64,000 bases of DNA from Cinnamomum chago (Eukaryota; Streptophyta; Magnoliopsida; Laurales; Lauraceae): positions 16,496,001 through 16,560,000 of the forward strand of contig CP142453.1 of assembly GCA_038049695.1 (NCBI GenBank), read 5' to 3'. Every line of letters begins with the position of its first letter. The first letter of the stretch is position 1. A program made the translations under genes and the position numbers. This document shows, piece after piece, positions 1-10,640 of this stretch. The notes below the pieces were generated by a model. It worked only from the letters and a program-made list of their open reading frames with translations. It had not been told where the DNA came from and ran no database searches.

Positions 1-400
1 TGAGGCGTCCTAGCTGTGGTGGGATGGGTCCTGATAAGTACTTGAGATTGCTGAGGTCAAGAAGTTGAAGGGAGGAGAGGTTGGCAAGTGAGGGAGAGAG
101 TGTTCCATTCATTGAAGTGTCTATGATGAAATCGTCGCCGGAGAAGAGGCCTGACCGGGAGACATTGACAACCCGTCCGGCCAAGTCGCATGCTACTCCT
201 TCCCATTTGATGCAGCAGTCTACGGAGCTTTTCCACGTGCGAAGAAGGTTGGATGGGTCATGGGTGATCTTGGATTTGAAATGGAGCAGAGCTGCTCTGT
301 CTATTGGATTGCATGTAGCATTGCAGGAAAATGGCAGATGGAAGGAGAAGAAGAGGAAGACAAAGAAGAAGAGAGGTGGAGTGTTTGGAAATGCTTTCAT
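1..400 (-). CDS. LRR extracellular protein, N-terminal part (runs off the window)
   Basis: Read on the minus strand from an ATG at 398-400, the frame stays open to the window edge (133 codons). Residues 1-28 form a hydrophobic, Phe/Leu-rich signal peptide ending near FSCNA. An LRRNT_2-type cap follows: CNPIDRAALLHFKSKIT, then a CC pair and KWEGVAC. The first leucine-rich repeats follow, in plant extracellular style (NLSSLQLLDLSNL, LSGPIPPQLG). This looks like the small-LRR / receptor-like protein group (PGIP, DRT100 and related). Such proteins are secreted or anchored at the plasma membrane and act in recognition or development. Whether a kinase or membrane anchor follows cannot be seen. It is a close paralogue of the broken gene at 14422-18678, so the two are parts of a tandem LRR cluster. 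No break is seen in this part, so the gene may be functional. Confidence 0.8.
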   Translation of the reverse strand, partial: MKAFPNTPPLFFFVFLFFSFHLPFSCNATCNPIDRAALLHFKSKITHDPSNLLRTWKSSVDCCIKWEGVACDLAGRVVNVSRSGLFSGDDFIIDTSMNGTLSPSLANLSSLQLLDLSNLKYLSGPIPPQLGRL

Positions 401-1559
401 TGAAGCTTAAATTAAAGTGAAATGGAACTAGGATGAAGAAGCAGAAGAAGAGAGGTTGCTCTCTGTTTTTTGTATTGCACTCTATAACACAACACTGAAA
501 ACAGGTAAATCAAGAGGCTATGTGCTCTGTAGGTGGACCACCCTCATGACTGGTGAGCCCTGCTGCCTGACATTGGATCACTGGACAGATATAGATTGAT
601 CGACTTGACCAGGCTCTATTGCCTGAAGCAGTGGATCTGGGTGTATATGAAGAAATGGAAGTTTATGAGCAGCCCACACTCCACAGGCTAATGGAAGTAT
701 AAAAAGTTGATGAACACATGGTTCTTGTTTTTTTTAGATTAAAGAAGAAGAAGAGAAGAATGGGTGGGTTGGTGTCGGTGGGAAGCAAGTGTTGCTTGGA
801 AGTTGCAAGGAAATTGAGTAGGGGGTATATTCAAATGATATGGGATCCACTTGGAACCATCACTTCATTTGAGTAGTGGAGCTATGCCATGTGATGCGCA
901 GTAGCTGAAGCAGTAATTTGCGGATAGTGTTTTACAGGGTGGCAATCTCCATTGATTGGGTAAGGTTGGGGTCAGGTACTTGTAGATAACATATGTGGTC
1001 CAAGTCCAACCCAAATTTGACTCTTTCATTAATCAGGTTTGTAGACAACATATGTGGCCCAACCGAAATTTGACTCTTTGATTAATCAGGTTGAAAATGT
1101 AAAACTGGATCCAGCATGAACTCTGAATTATCAGGATGGGTCAGAGTGTGTGTAGTAAAAGTTGGATCACGCTTGGACCGCTTGGTTGGTGGTTGAAGGT
1201 CAACGTATTGAACTAAATATTGGGAACTTGAACACCTTTATGTTACTAATCTCAAGGTCAAAGTATTGAACCAAATATTGGGGACTCGGAAAGACGCTCC
1301 ATTGGCTCCAATTCACATGCTCATGCCTATAGACTCTAGCGTTGAAGGTCAAAGTATTGAACCAAATATTGGGGAACACACTACAACACACATGCTCATG
1401 TTCCTAGTCTCGAAGGTCAAAGTATTGAACCGAATATTGGGGTTCAAACACTCTCAAATGCATATGTTCCTAGGACTTAAGTCCTTTGACAGCCGTGCGA
1501 GGCATAGGGTTGCCATGTTCTGAGGTCTCTTTTTTTCTCTTTTACGTTATATATAGAGG
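401..1559. repeat. Upstream region of the LRR gene with two local repeat clusters
   Basis: No gene is seen. Two repeat clusters stand out. At about 979-1091 a block of about 55-60 bp occurs twice in tandem, each copy running from TGTAGAYAACATATGTGG to ATTAATCAGGTT. At 1190-1445 a motif close to GGTCAAAGTATTGAACC, followed by AATATTGGGG, occurs four times with 60-90 bp between starts. Some copies are preceded by CACATGCTCATG. The rest should contain the promoter and 5' leader of the LRR gene read leftward, but no convincing core promoter was identified. Confidence 0.55.
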
Positions 1560-1564
1560 GTAGG
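1560..1564. repeat. Target-site duplication of the chromovirus, left copy (GTAGG)
   Basis: GTAGG directly precedes the 5' LTR. The same five bases directly follow the 3' LTR at 8304-8308. A 5-bp duplication is normal for Ty3/gypsy integrase. Confidence 0.9.
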
Positions 1565-2675
1565 TGTTAGCCCCTAAAGAGCTGAAGATGCGTTGGTGCG
1601 CAGGTGGTGCGGTCGGTGGTTTGGTTCTAGACTCAACTGATGCACCAACAGTCCATTGGTGGATATGGACTGTGTTTTGGAAGTTAGTTGCTGCACATTT
1701 GTCCCTTGGTGCGGATAAACAGTGTCTCTCGGTCGCTGGTGCGATGACGTGCTGTGCTGCATGTGGCGTGTGCAGTAATGCGCTGCATGTGGTGTGCACA
1801 GTTGTCATACTACGCGTGGTGTGCGCAGTCGTCATACTACGCTGTTGCGAGCAATGACGTGCAGGTGCTACAGTTGCTGCGAGCGGCAACGTACAGGTGC
1901 TGCGGTGCTGCATACCAATGGCTTTGGTGGGACGTTGGTGGGACTCGGATGGAAAATTGGTGCGTGGGGACCACACCCTCGTGCCTGGGCCCATGTGGTC
2001 CGAACAGTGATAGCTTGGCTGCATGCATGGGATGCATCCCTTGGGCTGGTGCTAAGGTTTGCTGCTTGTGAGGATGGTTTGTTGATGTGGCAGCCACGTG
2101 TATAGCAGTTGTGCAGTTAGCATGGTGGTTGTTGTCTTGTGTGGCAGCCACATGCACAGCAGTTGTGCAGTTAGCATGGTGGTTGTTGTCCTGTGTGGCA
2201 GCCACATGCACAGTGGTTATGCAGTTGCATTGGCTGAGTGGCAGATGACTTGGACCAATGGTTAGAAGGCAGGTTGCTTCTAACTGCAGAGAATAACTGT
2301 TCTAATGCAGTTGGTCTGGAATGGTGCTGGCACTCTCTAATTGGTCCAAGATTGCAACACTTATCCTTGGTGGCAGGCAGTGATTGGTCATGCTTCCCTA
2401 TAAATGGCTGCAAGGTTTGGAAACTTAGCAGGCAGAGAGGAGATCCGAGATTGTCTTGTAATTTTGCACTTATGAGTGTAAACAATTGTAAGAGTTGTAA
2501 TTCCCAGTTTTGATTAATAAGAGAAACAGGCTGGTGCCTAATTAATCAATAGTTGTGTATTGTCCCTTGTGCTCTTGCATTTCTGTGTGTGTGCTGTATT
2601 ATTGTTGGTAGGCTGACTAAGAGAAATCTTAGTGCTGCGCGGTGTATTTTGGTGCGAAAAATTTATCCCGTGACA
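1565..2675 (+). repeat. 5' LTR of the chromovirus
   Basis: The 1,111-bp LTR starts TG and ends CA. A TATA box (TATAAAT, 2399-2405) probably drives the genomic transcript. The segment 2090-2230 holds two full and one partial copy of a unit of about 53 bp beginning GGCAGCCAC. At about 1790-1840 a 27-bp unit (GTGGTGTGC to CATACTACGC) is present twice here but only once in the 3' LTR. This explains most of the 28-bp length difference between the two LTRs. Confidence 0.93.
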
Positions 2676-2676
2676 A

Positions 2677-2690
2677 TGGTATCAAAGCCA
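2677..2690 (+). other. Primer-binding site for initiator tRNA-Met
   Basis: TGGTATCAAAGCC lies one base after the 5' LTR. It is one mismatch from the usual plant retroelement site TGGTATCAGAGC, which pairs with the 3' end of initiator tRNA-Met and primes minus-strand DNA synthesis. The TRIM element at 8574 carries the unmutated form. Confidence 0.85.
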
Positions 2691-2729
2691 AAGTTTTTCG
2701 AAACTCTTGGTACATTTCTTCTCACAGCC

Positions 2730-5700
2730 ATGTCTAAGAATGCATTGGAGCAAGTGCGGGATACAGTCGTTCGTCTGGAAGAGACTGTAGATGGTCAATC
2801 TGAGACCATTGCAGACCATATCACCCATGGTCCGAAGATTGTGGCGCTGACAGAGAAAGTTGGATCCCTGGAGTTGTCCCTTACAGAAGCTGTTGCACAA
2901 ATTGAAGAGTTGAAGGTTGATATGCAGTCAGCCACAGACTTCTTCAAGGAACAAATGGAGTCTTTCTCTGACGAATTGACCCTCTTCAAGAGAGCAATTC
3001 GAACCAACGGCTGTTCTATGGAGAACAGGAGGGTTAAAGTTCCAGAACCAAAGCCCTTCGCTGGTGTCCGCAATGCAAAGGAGTTGGAGAACTTCTTGTG
3101 GGATATGGAACAATATTTCTCTGCTGCCCATATTCCTGTAGAAGAGAGAGTTACAATCACCAGCATGTACTTGTCTGGTGATGCGAAACTCTGGTGGCCG
3201 ACAAGGGTGGACGATGACTTGAGTGCAGGTCGTGCACCAATCATAACATGGGAATCACTAAGAAAGGAATTGAAGGAACAATTCCTGCCATGCAATGTTG
3301 CATGGGTTGCTCGTGAGACTCTTCGAAAACTCAAGCAAACCGGTCCAGTCCGAGACTATGTGAAACAGTTTTCGTCCCTCATGTTGGATATCAAAAACAT
3401 GTCAGAGGGTGATAAACTGTTTAACTTCATGTCTGGACTGCAGGGCTGGGCGCAGGCTGAGTTGCGAAGGCAGGGAGTCAAGGACTTGCCATCTGCTATG
3501 GCTGCTGCAGAAGCCTTGGTAGATTTCAAAGCAGCCAAGGCAGAGAATGCTGATGCTAGTAAACCTAAGAACAACAAAGGTGGTTCAAAGAAGGGCCAGA
3601 AGAAAAATGGTGACGGTGGCAATAAGGAGAAACAGCCACAGAATGCAAATCAGCAGGGAAAGCCTTCCAAGGCAGACTCTGGCTGCTTCATTTGCAGAGG
3701 TCCCCATCGGGCTCGTGATTGCCCCAAAAAGGAGAAACTGAATGCCCTTGTTGCGGAGGAAGAACGAAAACAGGAGGAACCTAGTAGAGTCAATCCTCTG
3801 CAACTTCTGAATGAGATTCAGAATGAAGGAACCTCACAGGCTAACAACCTGATCTATGTAACAGTGACGTTGAATGGGAATTCTGCATCAGCAATGGTGG
3901 ATACAGGTGCCACTCATAATTTAGTGGCTGAAAGAGTAGCGCCTCGACTTGGTCTCTCCTTGACCAAAGGCCAAAGTCGAATGAAAGCTGTGAATTCAGA
4001 GGCAAAACCCATCACTGGAATGGCCAACGATGTGACTCTAAGGATAGGTCAGTGGTCTAGTCTCTGCAATTTCATGATTGTGCCTCTGGATGACTTTGAA
4101 GTGATTATGGGAATCGACTTCTTTGTCAAGGCAAAAGTGGCAATTATGCCACACTTGGGAGGAATCTTCATTGGTGACGAACACTGCCCTTGCTTCGTCC
4201 CAAAGATCAAAGTACCTGAGGCGGTTCAGATAATATCTGCTCTGCAGATCAAGGATGGTCTACGGAAGGGCCATCTAACTATATTGGCAACATTAGTGGA
4301 AGCGGAATACAATTCAGACGACTGTCCAGCAGAAGTTCAGTCGTTATTGGGGGAATTTGCTGATGTTATGCCCCCAGAATTACCACAAGAGTTGCCCCCA
4401 CGACGTGCTGTGGATCATCAGATTGAGTTGATGCCTGGAACTCGACCCCCAGCACAGGCTCCTTACAGGATGGCCCCTTCTGAGTTGGCTGAACTTAGGA
4501 GGCAATTGGATGAACTATTGAAAATTGGTTTCATCCAACCATCCAAAGCTCCCTATGGTGCACAGGTGCTGTTCCAGAAGAAGAAGGACGGAGCTCTCCG
4601 AATGTGTGTTGATTACCGTGCTCTCAATAAAATAACGGTCAAGAATAAGTACGTTGTTCCTTTAGTTGCAGACTTGTTTGATCGGTTGTCCAAAGCAACG
4701 ATCTTCAGCAAACTGGATTTGCGATCTGGTTATTGGCAGGTGCGGATTGCGGAAGGAGACGAACCAAAGACAGCTTGTGTAACACGCTATGGTTCTTTTG
4801 AATTCCATGTAATGCCATTTGGCTTGACAAATGCGCCTGCTACTTTCTGTACTTTAATGAACAATGCGTTTTGTGATTATATTGATCGTTTTGTGGTTGT
4901 TTATCTTGATGACATTGTGGTGTATAGTGATTCATTAGATGAACACCTGGACCACCTTAGGAAGGTGTTGTCCACATTGAGAACACATCAGTTGTATGTA
5001 AAACCTAAGAAGTGTGAATTTGGCTGCGCCCAAATCACGTTCTTAGAACATATAATTTGTAAAGGGGAGGTAAGAATGGATCCTAAAAAGATACAGGCAA
5101 TTATAGATTGGCCTGCACCCAAAAAAGTGACTGAACTAAGGTCCTTCTTGGGGTTGGCCAATTACTATAGACGCTTCATCGAAGGGTATTCGAGAAAGGT
5201 TGCAATTCTGACTGACCTTTTAAAGAAAGACAGACCATGGAACTGGTCAGATAGATGCCAAGAGTGTTTTGATCGGTTGAAACACTGGGTGTCTACGGAA
5301 CCCATATTAAAACTGCCTGACTTTGAGAAGTCATTTGAAGTCCACACTGATGCTTCTGATCGTGCAATAGGAGGTGTTCTTATGCAAGGAGATCACCCTG
5401 TTGCATTTGAGAGTCGCAAATTGAATGATGCTGAACAGCGTTACTCCACACATGAGAAGGAGATGACTGCCGTAGTGCACTGTCTTAGGACATGGAGGCA
5501 CTACCTGTTGGGTGCTAAATTCATTGTGCGAACAGACAATTCAGCGACCAGTTTCTTCCTTACACAGAAAAAGCTGACACCGAAACAAGCTCGATGGCAG
5601 GATTTCTTGGCAGAGTTTGATTACGAGATGAAGTATAAAACAGGCAGAAGCAACACTGTTGCAGATGCATTGAGTCGCAACATAGGTCCTGAGTCATTCA

Positions 5701-7208
5701 TCAATTCGTTGGTGCGAATTGAAGGGACCATGTTGGACAGGATTAAGACAGAAACGGCAAAGGATCAGGTGACTATTCGGTTGCAGAAGCAAGTTGCTGA
5801 AGGCATAACCAGAAAGTTTTGGGTAGAGGAAGGGGTTCTCTATGCCAAGGGTCATCGTCCCTTCGTGCTACTGACTGGGGGTCTGCAGAAGGAGTTGCTG
5901 AAAGAAACTCATGATTCCCCTTCGGCTGGTCATCCAGGCCAAGAACGTTCATTGGCACTGCTGTCTCGAAGCTATTACTGGCCACGAATGGAGAATGACG
6001 TGGAACAGTATGTGAAGACGTGTCTTGTTTGTCAGCAAGACAAGACAGAACGGATGAAAACGGCAGGACTGCTGGAGCCACTGCCCATTCCAAAGAGACC
6101 GTGGATGAGTCTTTCCATGGATTACATTGTCAATCTCCCGAAGGTAGACAATTGTAGATCGATTATTGTTGTGGTGGACCGATTCTCTAAGTATGTGACG
6201 TTCATAGCAGTGCCTCATGCTGTCTCTGCATAGAAAACGGCCCAACTCTTCTTCAAAAACATTATCAAATTGTGGGGTATTCCTTTGGACATTGTGTCTG
6301 ACAGAGATGCACGATTCACCGGAAGGTTTTGGGCTGCGTTGTTTGAGTTGATTGGCACTCAACTTAAGTTCTCCACAAGCAATCATCCGCAAACAGATGG
6401 GCAAACAGAGCGGATAAATGGCATGTTGGAAGAATATCTGCGACACTATGTCACTGCAAATCAGAAAAATTGGGTAGATCTGCTGGATACAGCACAGTTC
6501 TGCTACAATCTGCATCGCAGTTCGGCAACAGGTAATAGCCCCTTTGAGTTGGCAACAGGCCAACAGCCTTTGGCCCCTCATGAAGTCGCTAAGCAGAAAT
6601 CCCAGGGTAGCTGCCCTGCTGCTTACAGATTTGTAAGAGAGAGGACAGAGTTAATTGAAAATGCAAGGGACTGTCTTGAAAGAGCAGTCCGCAGAATGAA
6701 GAAGTGGGCAGACAAAAATCGAATGTTCAGAGAATTCCAGGTTGGGGACAAAGTGTTACTGAAGCTTACACCCCAGATTTGGAAGAAAATCAGTGCCAAG
6801 GAGGTCCATAGGGGACTCATTCCAAGGTACAATGGACCCTTTGAAGTTGCTCTAAAAGTGGGTAAGTTAGCATATAGACTGAGTCTACCTGAAAGAATCA
6901 AGGTACACCCAGTCTTTCATGTTAGTTTTCTCAAACCCTATCATGAAGACCCAAGTGATGCAAGTAGAGGAGTGTCTCGGAGGGCACCCCCTTCAATTCG
7001 TGCTCAGTTTACTCGCAAAATTCAGAAGATTTTGGCTGACAAGACTGAGGGTGAAAGTAAAAAGAATCGGAGGACAAGTTACTTGGTACAATGGGAGGGT
7101 GCTGAAGAGAGTGAAGCCTCTTGGGAGAAGGCGACCACTTTGTGGCAATTTGAAAAGGAGATCACTGAGTATCTGACTCAAAAACAGATGAGGTCGTCTG
7201 CGGCTTAG
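2730..7208 (+). pseudogene. Chromovirus gag-pol polyprotein with one in-frame stop
   Basis: From the chosen ATG at 2730 the frame runs 1,493 codons to TAG at 7206-7208. It is broken once, by TAG at 6231-6233. An earlier in-frame ATG at 2676 overlaps the primer-binding site. Domain order: coiled-coil and capsid-like Gag; CX2CX3HX4C zinc knuckle at 3684-3722; aspartic protease DTGA at 3900-3911; reverse transcriptase YLDD at 4902-4913; RNase H with HTDASD near 5343 and DALSR near 5670; integrase HHCC finger from about 5910 to 6030; integrase DDE residues near 6120, 6300 and 6430; chromodomain YLVQWEG onward at about 7080-7175. The chromodomain is known to steer insertion toward modified chromatin. 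The stop falls between the first and second catalytic aspartates of integrase and would yield an integrase-less product. Otherwise the frame is clean. Confidence 0.93.
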
Positions 7209-7220
7209 GTGGGGGAGGGT
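7209..7220 (+). other. Polypurine tract of the chromovirus
   Basis: A G-rich run (GTGGGGGAGGGT) directly abuts the 3' LTR. It is the expected primer site for plus-strand synthesis. Confidence 0.8.
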
Positions 7221-8303
7221 TGTTAGCCCCTAAAGAGCTGAAGCTGCGTTGGTGCGAAGGTGGTGCGGTCGGTGGTTTGGTTCTAGACTCAACTGATGCA
7301 CCAACAGTCCATTGGTGGATATGGACTGTGTTTTGGAAGTTAGTTGCTGCACATTTGTCCCTTGGTGCGGATAAACAGTGTCCCTCGGTCGCTGGTGCGA
7401 TGACGTGTTGTGCTGCATGTGGCGTGTGCAGTAATGCGCTGCACGTGGTGTGCGCAGTCGTCATACTACGCTGTTGCGAGCAATGACGTACAGGTGCTAC
7501 AGTTGCTGCGAGCGGCAACGTACAGGTGCTGCGGTGCTGCATACCAATGGCTTTGGTGGGACGTTGGTGGGACTCGGATGGAAAATTGGTGCGTGGGGAC
7601 CACACCCTCGTGCCTGGGCCCATGTGGTCCGAACAGTGATAGCTTGGCTGCATGCTGGGATGCATCCCTTGGGCTGGTGCTAAGGTTTGCTGCTTGTGAG
7701 GATAGTTTGTTGATGTGGCAGCCACGTGTATAGCAGTTGTGCAGTTAGCATGGTGGTTGTTGTCTTGTGTGGCAGCCACATGCACATCAGTTGTGCAGTT
7801 AGCATGGTGGTTGTTGTCCTGTGTGGCAGCCACATGCACAGTGGTTATGCAGTTGCATTGGCTGAGTGGCAGATGACTTGGACCAATGGTTAGAAGGCAG
7901 GTTGCTTCTAACTGCAGAGAATAACTGTTCTAATGCAGTTGGTCTGGAATGGTGCTGGCACTCTCTAATTGGTCCAAGATTGCAACACTTATCCTTGGTG
8001 GCAGGCAGTGATTGGTCATGCTTCCCTATAAATGGCTGCAAGGTTTGGAAACTTAGCAGGCAGAGAGGAGATCCGAGATTGTCTTGTAATTTTGCACTTA
8101 TGAGTGTAAACAATTGTAAGAGTTGTAATTCCCAGTTTTGATTAATAAGAGAAACAGGCTGGTGCCTAATTAATCAATAGTTGTGTATTGTCCCTTGTGC
8201 TCTTGCATTTCTGTGTGTGTGCTGTATTATTGTTGGTAGGCTGACTAAGAGAAATCTTAGTGCTGCGTGGTGTACTTTGGTGCGAAAAATTTACCCTGTG
8301 ACA
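7221..8303 (+). repeat. 3' LTR of the chromovirus
   Basis: The 1,083-bp LTR matches the 5' LTR throughout, including the TATA box (8027-8033) and the repeats of about 53 bp. It has one copy of the 27-bp unit that is doubled in the 5' LTR. GTAGG follows at 8304-8308. Confidence 0.93.
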
Positions 8304-8406
8304 GTAGGACTGGCTAGCGACTAGGGCTGCAAAGTGCCAATTCTGGCCATATTTATCAAGTGGATCCCAATTGGCATGCCTGTTTGGGAACTTTACGTGT
8401 AGAATG

Positions 8407-8960
8407 TGTTTGAGATTAGATTTAGGTTGTTAGATATTTTAAAGATAGATTAAAAGAATTTGAACTTTAAATTATTATCTTATCAATTTATCTCTCTTGT
8501 ATAAATTGAGGAGTCTATTTGAATGAGATTTCCGGTGATATTATTGGAATAAAGCGATTCTTAAATTTCTATATGGTATCAGAGCCCGGGCCCGGTGATG
8601 ATCTTGCGATCAAGCTAGGCACAGTTCTATCTTTCCGCAATAATCATCATCAAATAAATCAAACATCCCATCTCTTTCATCCATCCATTCAAGCCTTTTC
8701 TTAAATAGAATAAAGATCTTTTTTATTAAAAAGAATTATCATTTATTTTTCAGATATAAAAAAAAAGGTTTTATTCTATTTATATTAACAAAGGGGAATG
8801 TTAAAGATTATGTTTAGGTTGTTAGAGAATTTAGGGATAGATTACAAGTTTTGAATTTTAAATTATTATCTTATAAGTTTATCTCTCTTGTATAAATTGA
8901 GAAGTTGTGAATGAGATTTACGGTGAAATTATGGAAGTACGGTGATTCGGATTATGATGA
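8407..8960 (+). mobile_element. TRIM-like miniature LTR retroelement
   Basis: Two direct repeats of about 165 bp (about 8407-8572 and 8799-8960) flank an internal part of about 225 bp. Both start TGTT and share GATT, TTTAGGTTGTTAGA and TATCTCTCTTGTATAAATTGA. The first is followed by a perfect primer-binding site TGGTATCAGAGCC (8574-8586). A polypurine tract AAAGGGGAA (8790-8798) lies directly before the second. There is no coding capacity, as expected of TRIMs, which depend on enzymes from other elements. The LTRs have diverged visibly, so the copy is old. No target duplication was found, and the outer edge of the second LTR is uncertain. Confidence 0.65.
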
Positions 8961-10059
8961 TATTTTGTCTTTAGTTATTTGGTAGATAATTTTTCTTTTA
9001 CTTTTTTACATAAAAAGTGAGTTTTTTTTTTTAAGTGAAAAAATAAGGTTGTTTTTTGAACTTTTTTTTTTTTAATAAAGAATGAGAGAGTTTTAAAGTT
9101 ATATACTTTTGATGTGACCCTTTGTCTAAAAATAGAAATTTTATTGCGCGCCACACCACTAGTGAAGTTTCCAAATAGGCTAGTGTGTGTGTTTTGAGTT
9201 GTACGTAATCTTGATCACACAAAGTGCCAATAGCTGGACAACCAAGATTCATCCAATAAAACCCACCAGATAATTTAATAACAAAGCGAGCATGTGGGAC
9301 CCCTCATGGATCATCCAAGGGTTCGAAGTTTGTAGGAAAGGCAATTGGGGCCCCTCATAACTGCTTTGAAGTGAACGCAATTGACCCCAGAAGCTCCTGT
9401 ATAACTCTGGACGATCTAGATTTTCGAAGGCCAACCCATTTAGTCAGCATCTTAAATCTGAACCATTCAAAAATAGTCCTCCGTGCAGAACCACGCTTAT
9501 ATGTGAGATGGCCCAATTCAGAGTGAAATTAAACTTAAGTGAGTACCAATACAGTGGAAGATCATGATTTTGATTGATTGGAATGGATCATGAGTCATGA
9601 CAGCGGGCCAGAGTAATGGGTGGCATGCAGGCATGACAACGAGTGGGTGAATTTATTAACCAAGACTTCCGTGATGCAGTGGGTGCCTAGTCACGATGTT
9701 AATGTGAGAAAGTGACCCCAATGTTAGGCAGCTGGAGTTTCTTTGATGCATTTTCTATCCAAGGGCTGTGCTGCTCTTTTGTAGGACCATTTATTTAAAT
9801 CTAAGCCAATTTGAGTTCATCTTTCTTTTATATGCGAGTGAAATATTTTTAAAATAATTATATGTTCTACACCTAATTGATCTCACAACGGACCCAACTC
9901 TTGTTCGAATGAGATTTGAGAAAGAGCCGATTAAGTCGGTTTTCAATTTTCAATTTTCTTTTCTTTATTTTTACTAAAGGGGAGGAGGGGGTGGGTGTGG
10001 GGGTATTTGAGTATTTATCTTTACCGTTTAGATGTAAGAAAGTGGGCCCAATTGGAGGG
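8961..10059. other. Intergenic, no gene seen
   Basis: This is AT-rich sequence with poly-T runs around 9000-9075. Short open frames carry no recognisable motif. A purine-rich GGGGAGGAGGGGGTGGG patch lies near 9980. Confidence 0.5.
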
Positions 10060-10352
10060 ACTAGTGTTAATAGGTATGGCTCAATAGAAGTTAATAAGTC
10101 TTGGCTAATTCGGCTCCTCTATTCCCCAAGTTGTACTGTGATTAGAAGTAGGATTTGGGTGTAACCGGGTTTGGAGCTGATATTATAAATAAAGACCCAA
10201 AGTCTTTAGGATGTACACATCTATTCTGAGATTTCATAGTAAACTCTCTCGTCTTTCCCGTGGACGTAGGCCAAAAGCCAAACCACGTAAATCTCTAAGT
10301 TATCTTCTGTGCGTGATTGGTCTCTTCCCGTAGGCCCTATATCACAACAACT
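10060..10352 (+). repeat. Possible LTR remnant
   Basis: The stretch reads like the R/U5 end of a plant LTR. It has TATAAATAAAGACCC near 10185, then CCCGTGGACGTAGGCC and CCACGTAAATCTC, and ends near ATATCACAACA. The phrase with GTGGACGTAGG before a CCACGT block recurs in plant LTR ends. No partner LTR, primer site or coding remnant is attached, so it would be a solo or truncated LTR. Confidence 0.4.
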
Positions 10353-10464
10353 AGCCTTAAAAATGACTCCAAGTAGGCCCTATGTGGATAGAACCGTGGG
10401 GTTAGCCAACAAGGCATTCCTGAGTCTCATTGTGTGATTCCATTACCATATATATTAAACCTTA

Positions 10465-10640
10465 AGGGGTAGCTCAGTTGGCTTAATTAAGACTACGGTT
10501 TGCATCCAGAGGTTGTATGTTCGAAATTATACTACCACACTGGGCTACAAGGGAGTTTACCTGCCCTACCTCCCGGCCCGGGTGATTAATCCAGTTTAAA
10601 GGGTTGTGAATCCTCATATAGTAAATATATATATATATAC
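10465..10640 (+). repeat. tRNA-derived SINE, copy 1
   Basis: An internal RNA polymerase III promoter is visible: A box TAGCTCAGTTGG at 10470-10481 and a B-box-like GTTCGAAAT near 10519. A short body (CCACACTGGGCTAC, GAGTTTACC) and an AT-rich tail with a TA run follow. The body matches the copy at 32610 closely, so both belong to one SINE family. It is not a tRNA gene because the acceptor and anticodon arms do not pair. Confidence 0.7.

Larger units (their letters stand above)
1560..8308 (+). mobile_element. Complete Ty3/gypsy chromovirus LTR retrotransposon
   Basis: The element has every structural mark of a recent insertion. The 5' LTR (1565-2675) and 3' LTR (7221-8303) both start TGTTAGCCCC and end TGTGACA or CGTGACA. 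A primer-binding site follows the 5' LTR, and a polypurine tract (AGGTGGGGGAGGG) precedes the 3' LTR. A 5-bp target duplication GTAGG lies at 1560-1564 and 8304-8308. The internal frame encodes Gag, protease, reverse transcriptase, RNase H and integrase in that order, with a C-terminal chromodomain, which makes it a chromovirus. The short zinc knuckle (CX2CX3HX4C) resembles the Galadriel-type clade, but the clade is not proven. By eye the LTRs differ at about a dozen sites in about 1,080 aligned bases plus one 27-bp repeat unit, so the insertion is young. One in-frame stop makes this copy probably non-autonomous. Confidence 0.95.

Noticed and set aside
81..410. 109-codon plus-strand frame over the LRR start
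   Set aside because: The minus-strand reading gives a signal peptide and LRR motifs. The plus frame is its shadow.
1542..2513. Several overlapping open frames of 90-160 codons on both strands at 1542-2513 and again at 7162-8141
   Set aside because: They lie inside the two LTRs, are duplicated with them, and translate LTR repeats. No protein family is recognised.
2553..2675. N-terminal extension of the gag-pol frame into the 5' LTR
   Set aside because: The LTR end and primer-binding site lie within it. Translation from the internal ATG at 2730 (or 2676) is more plausible.
10465..10540. tRNA gene
   Set aside because: Only A- and B-box-like motifs are present. The cloverleaf arms do not pair, and the body matches other SINE copies.
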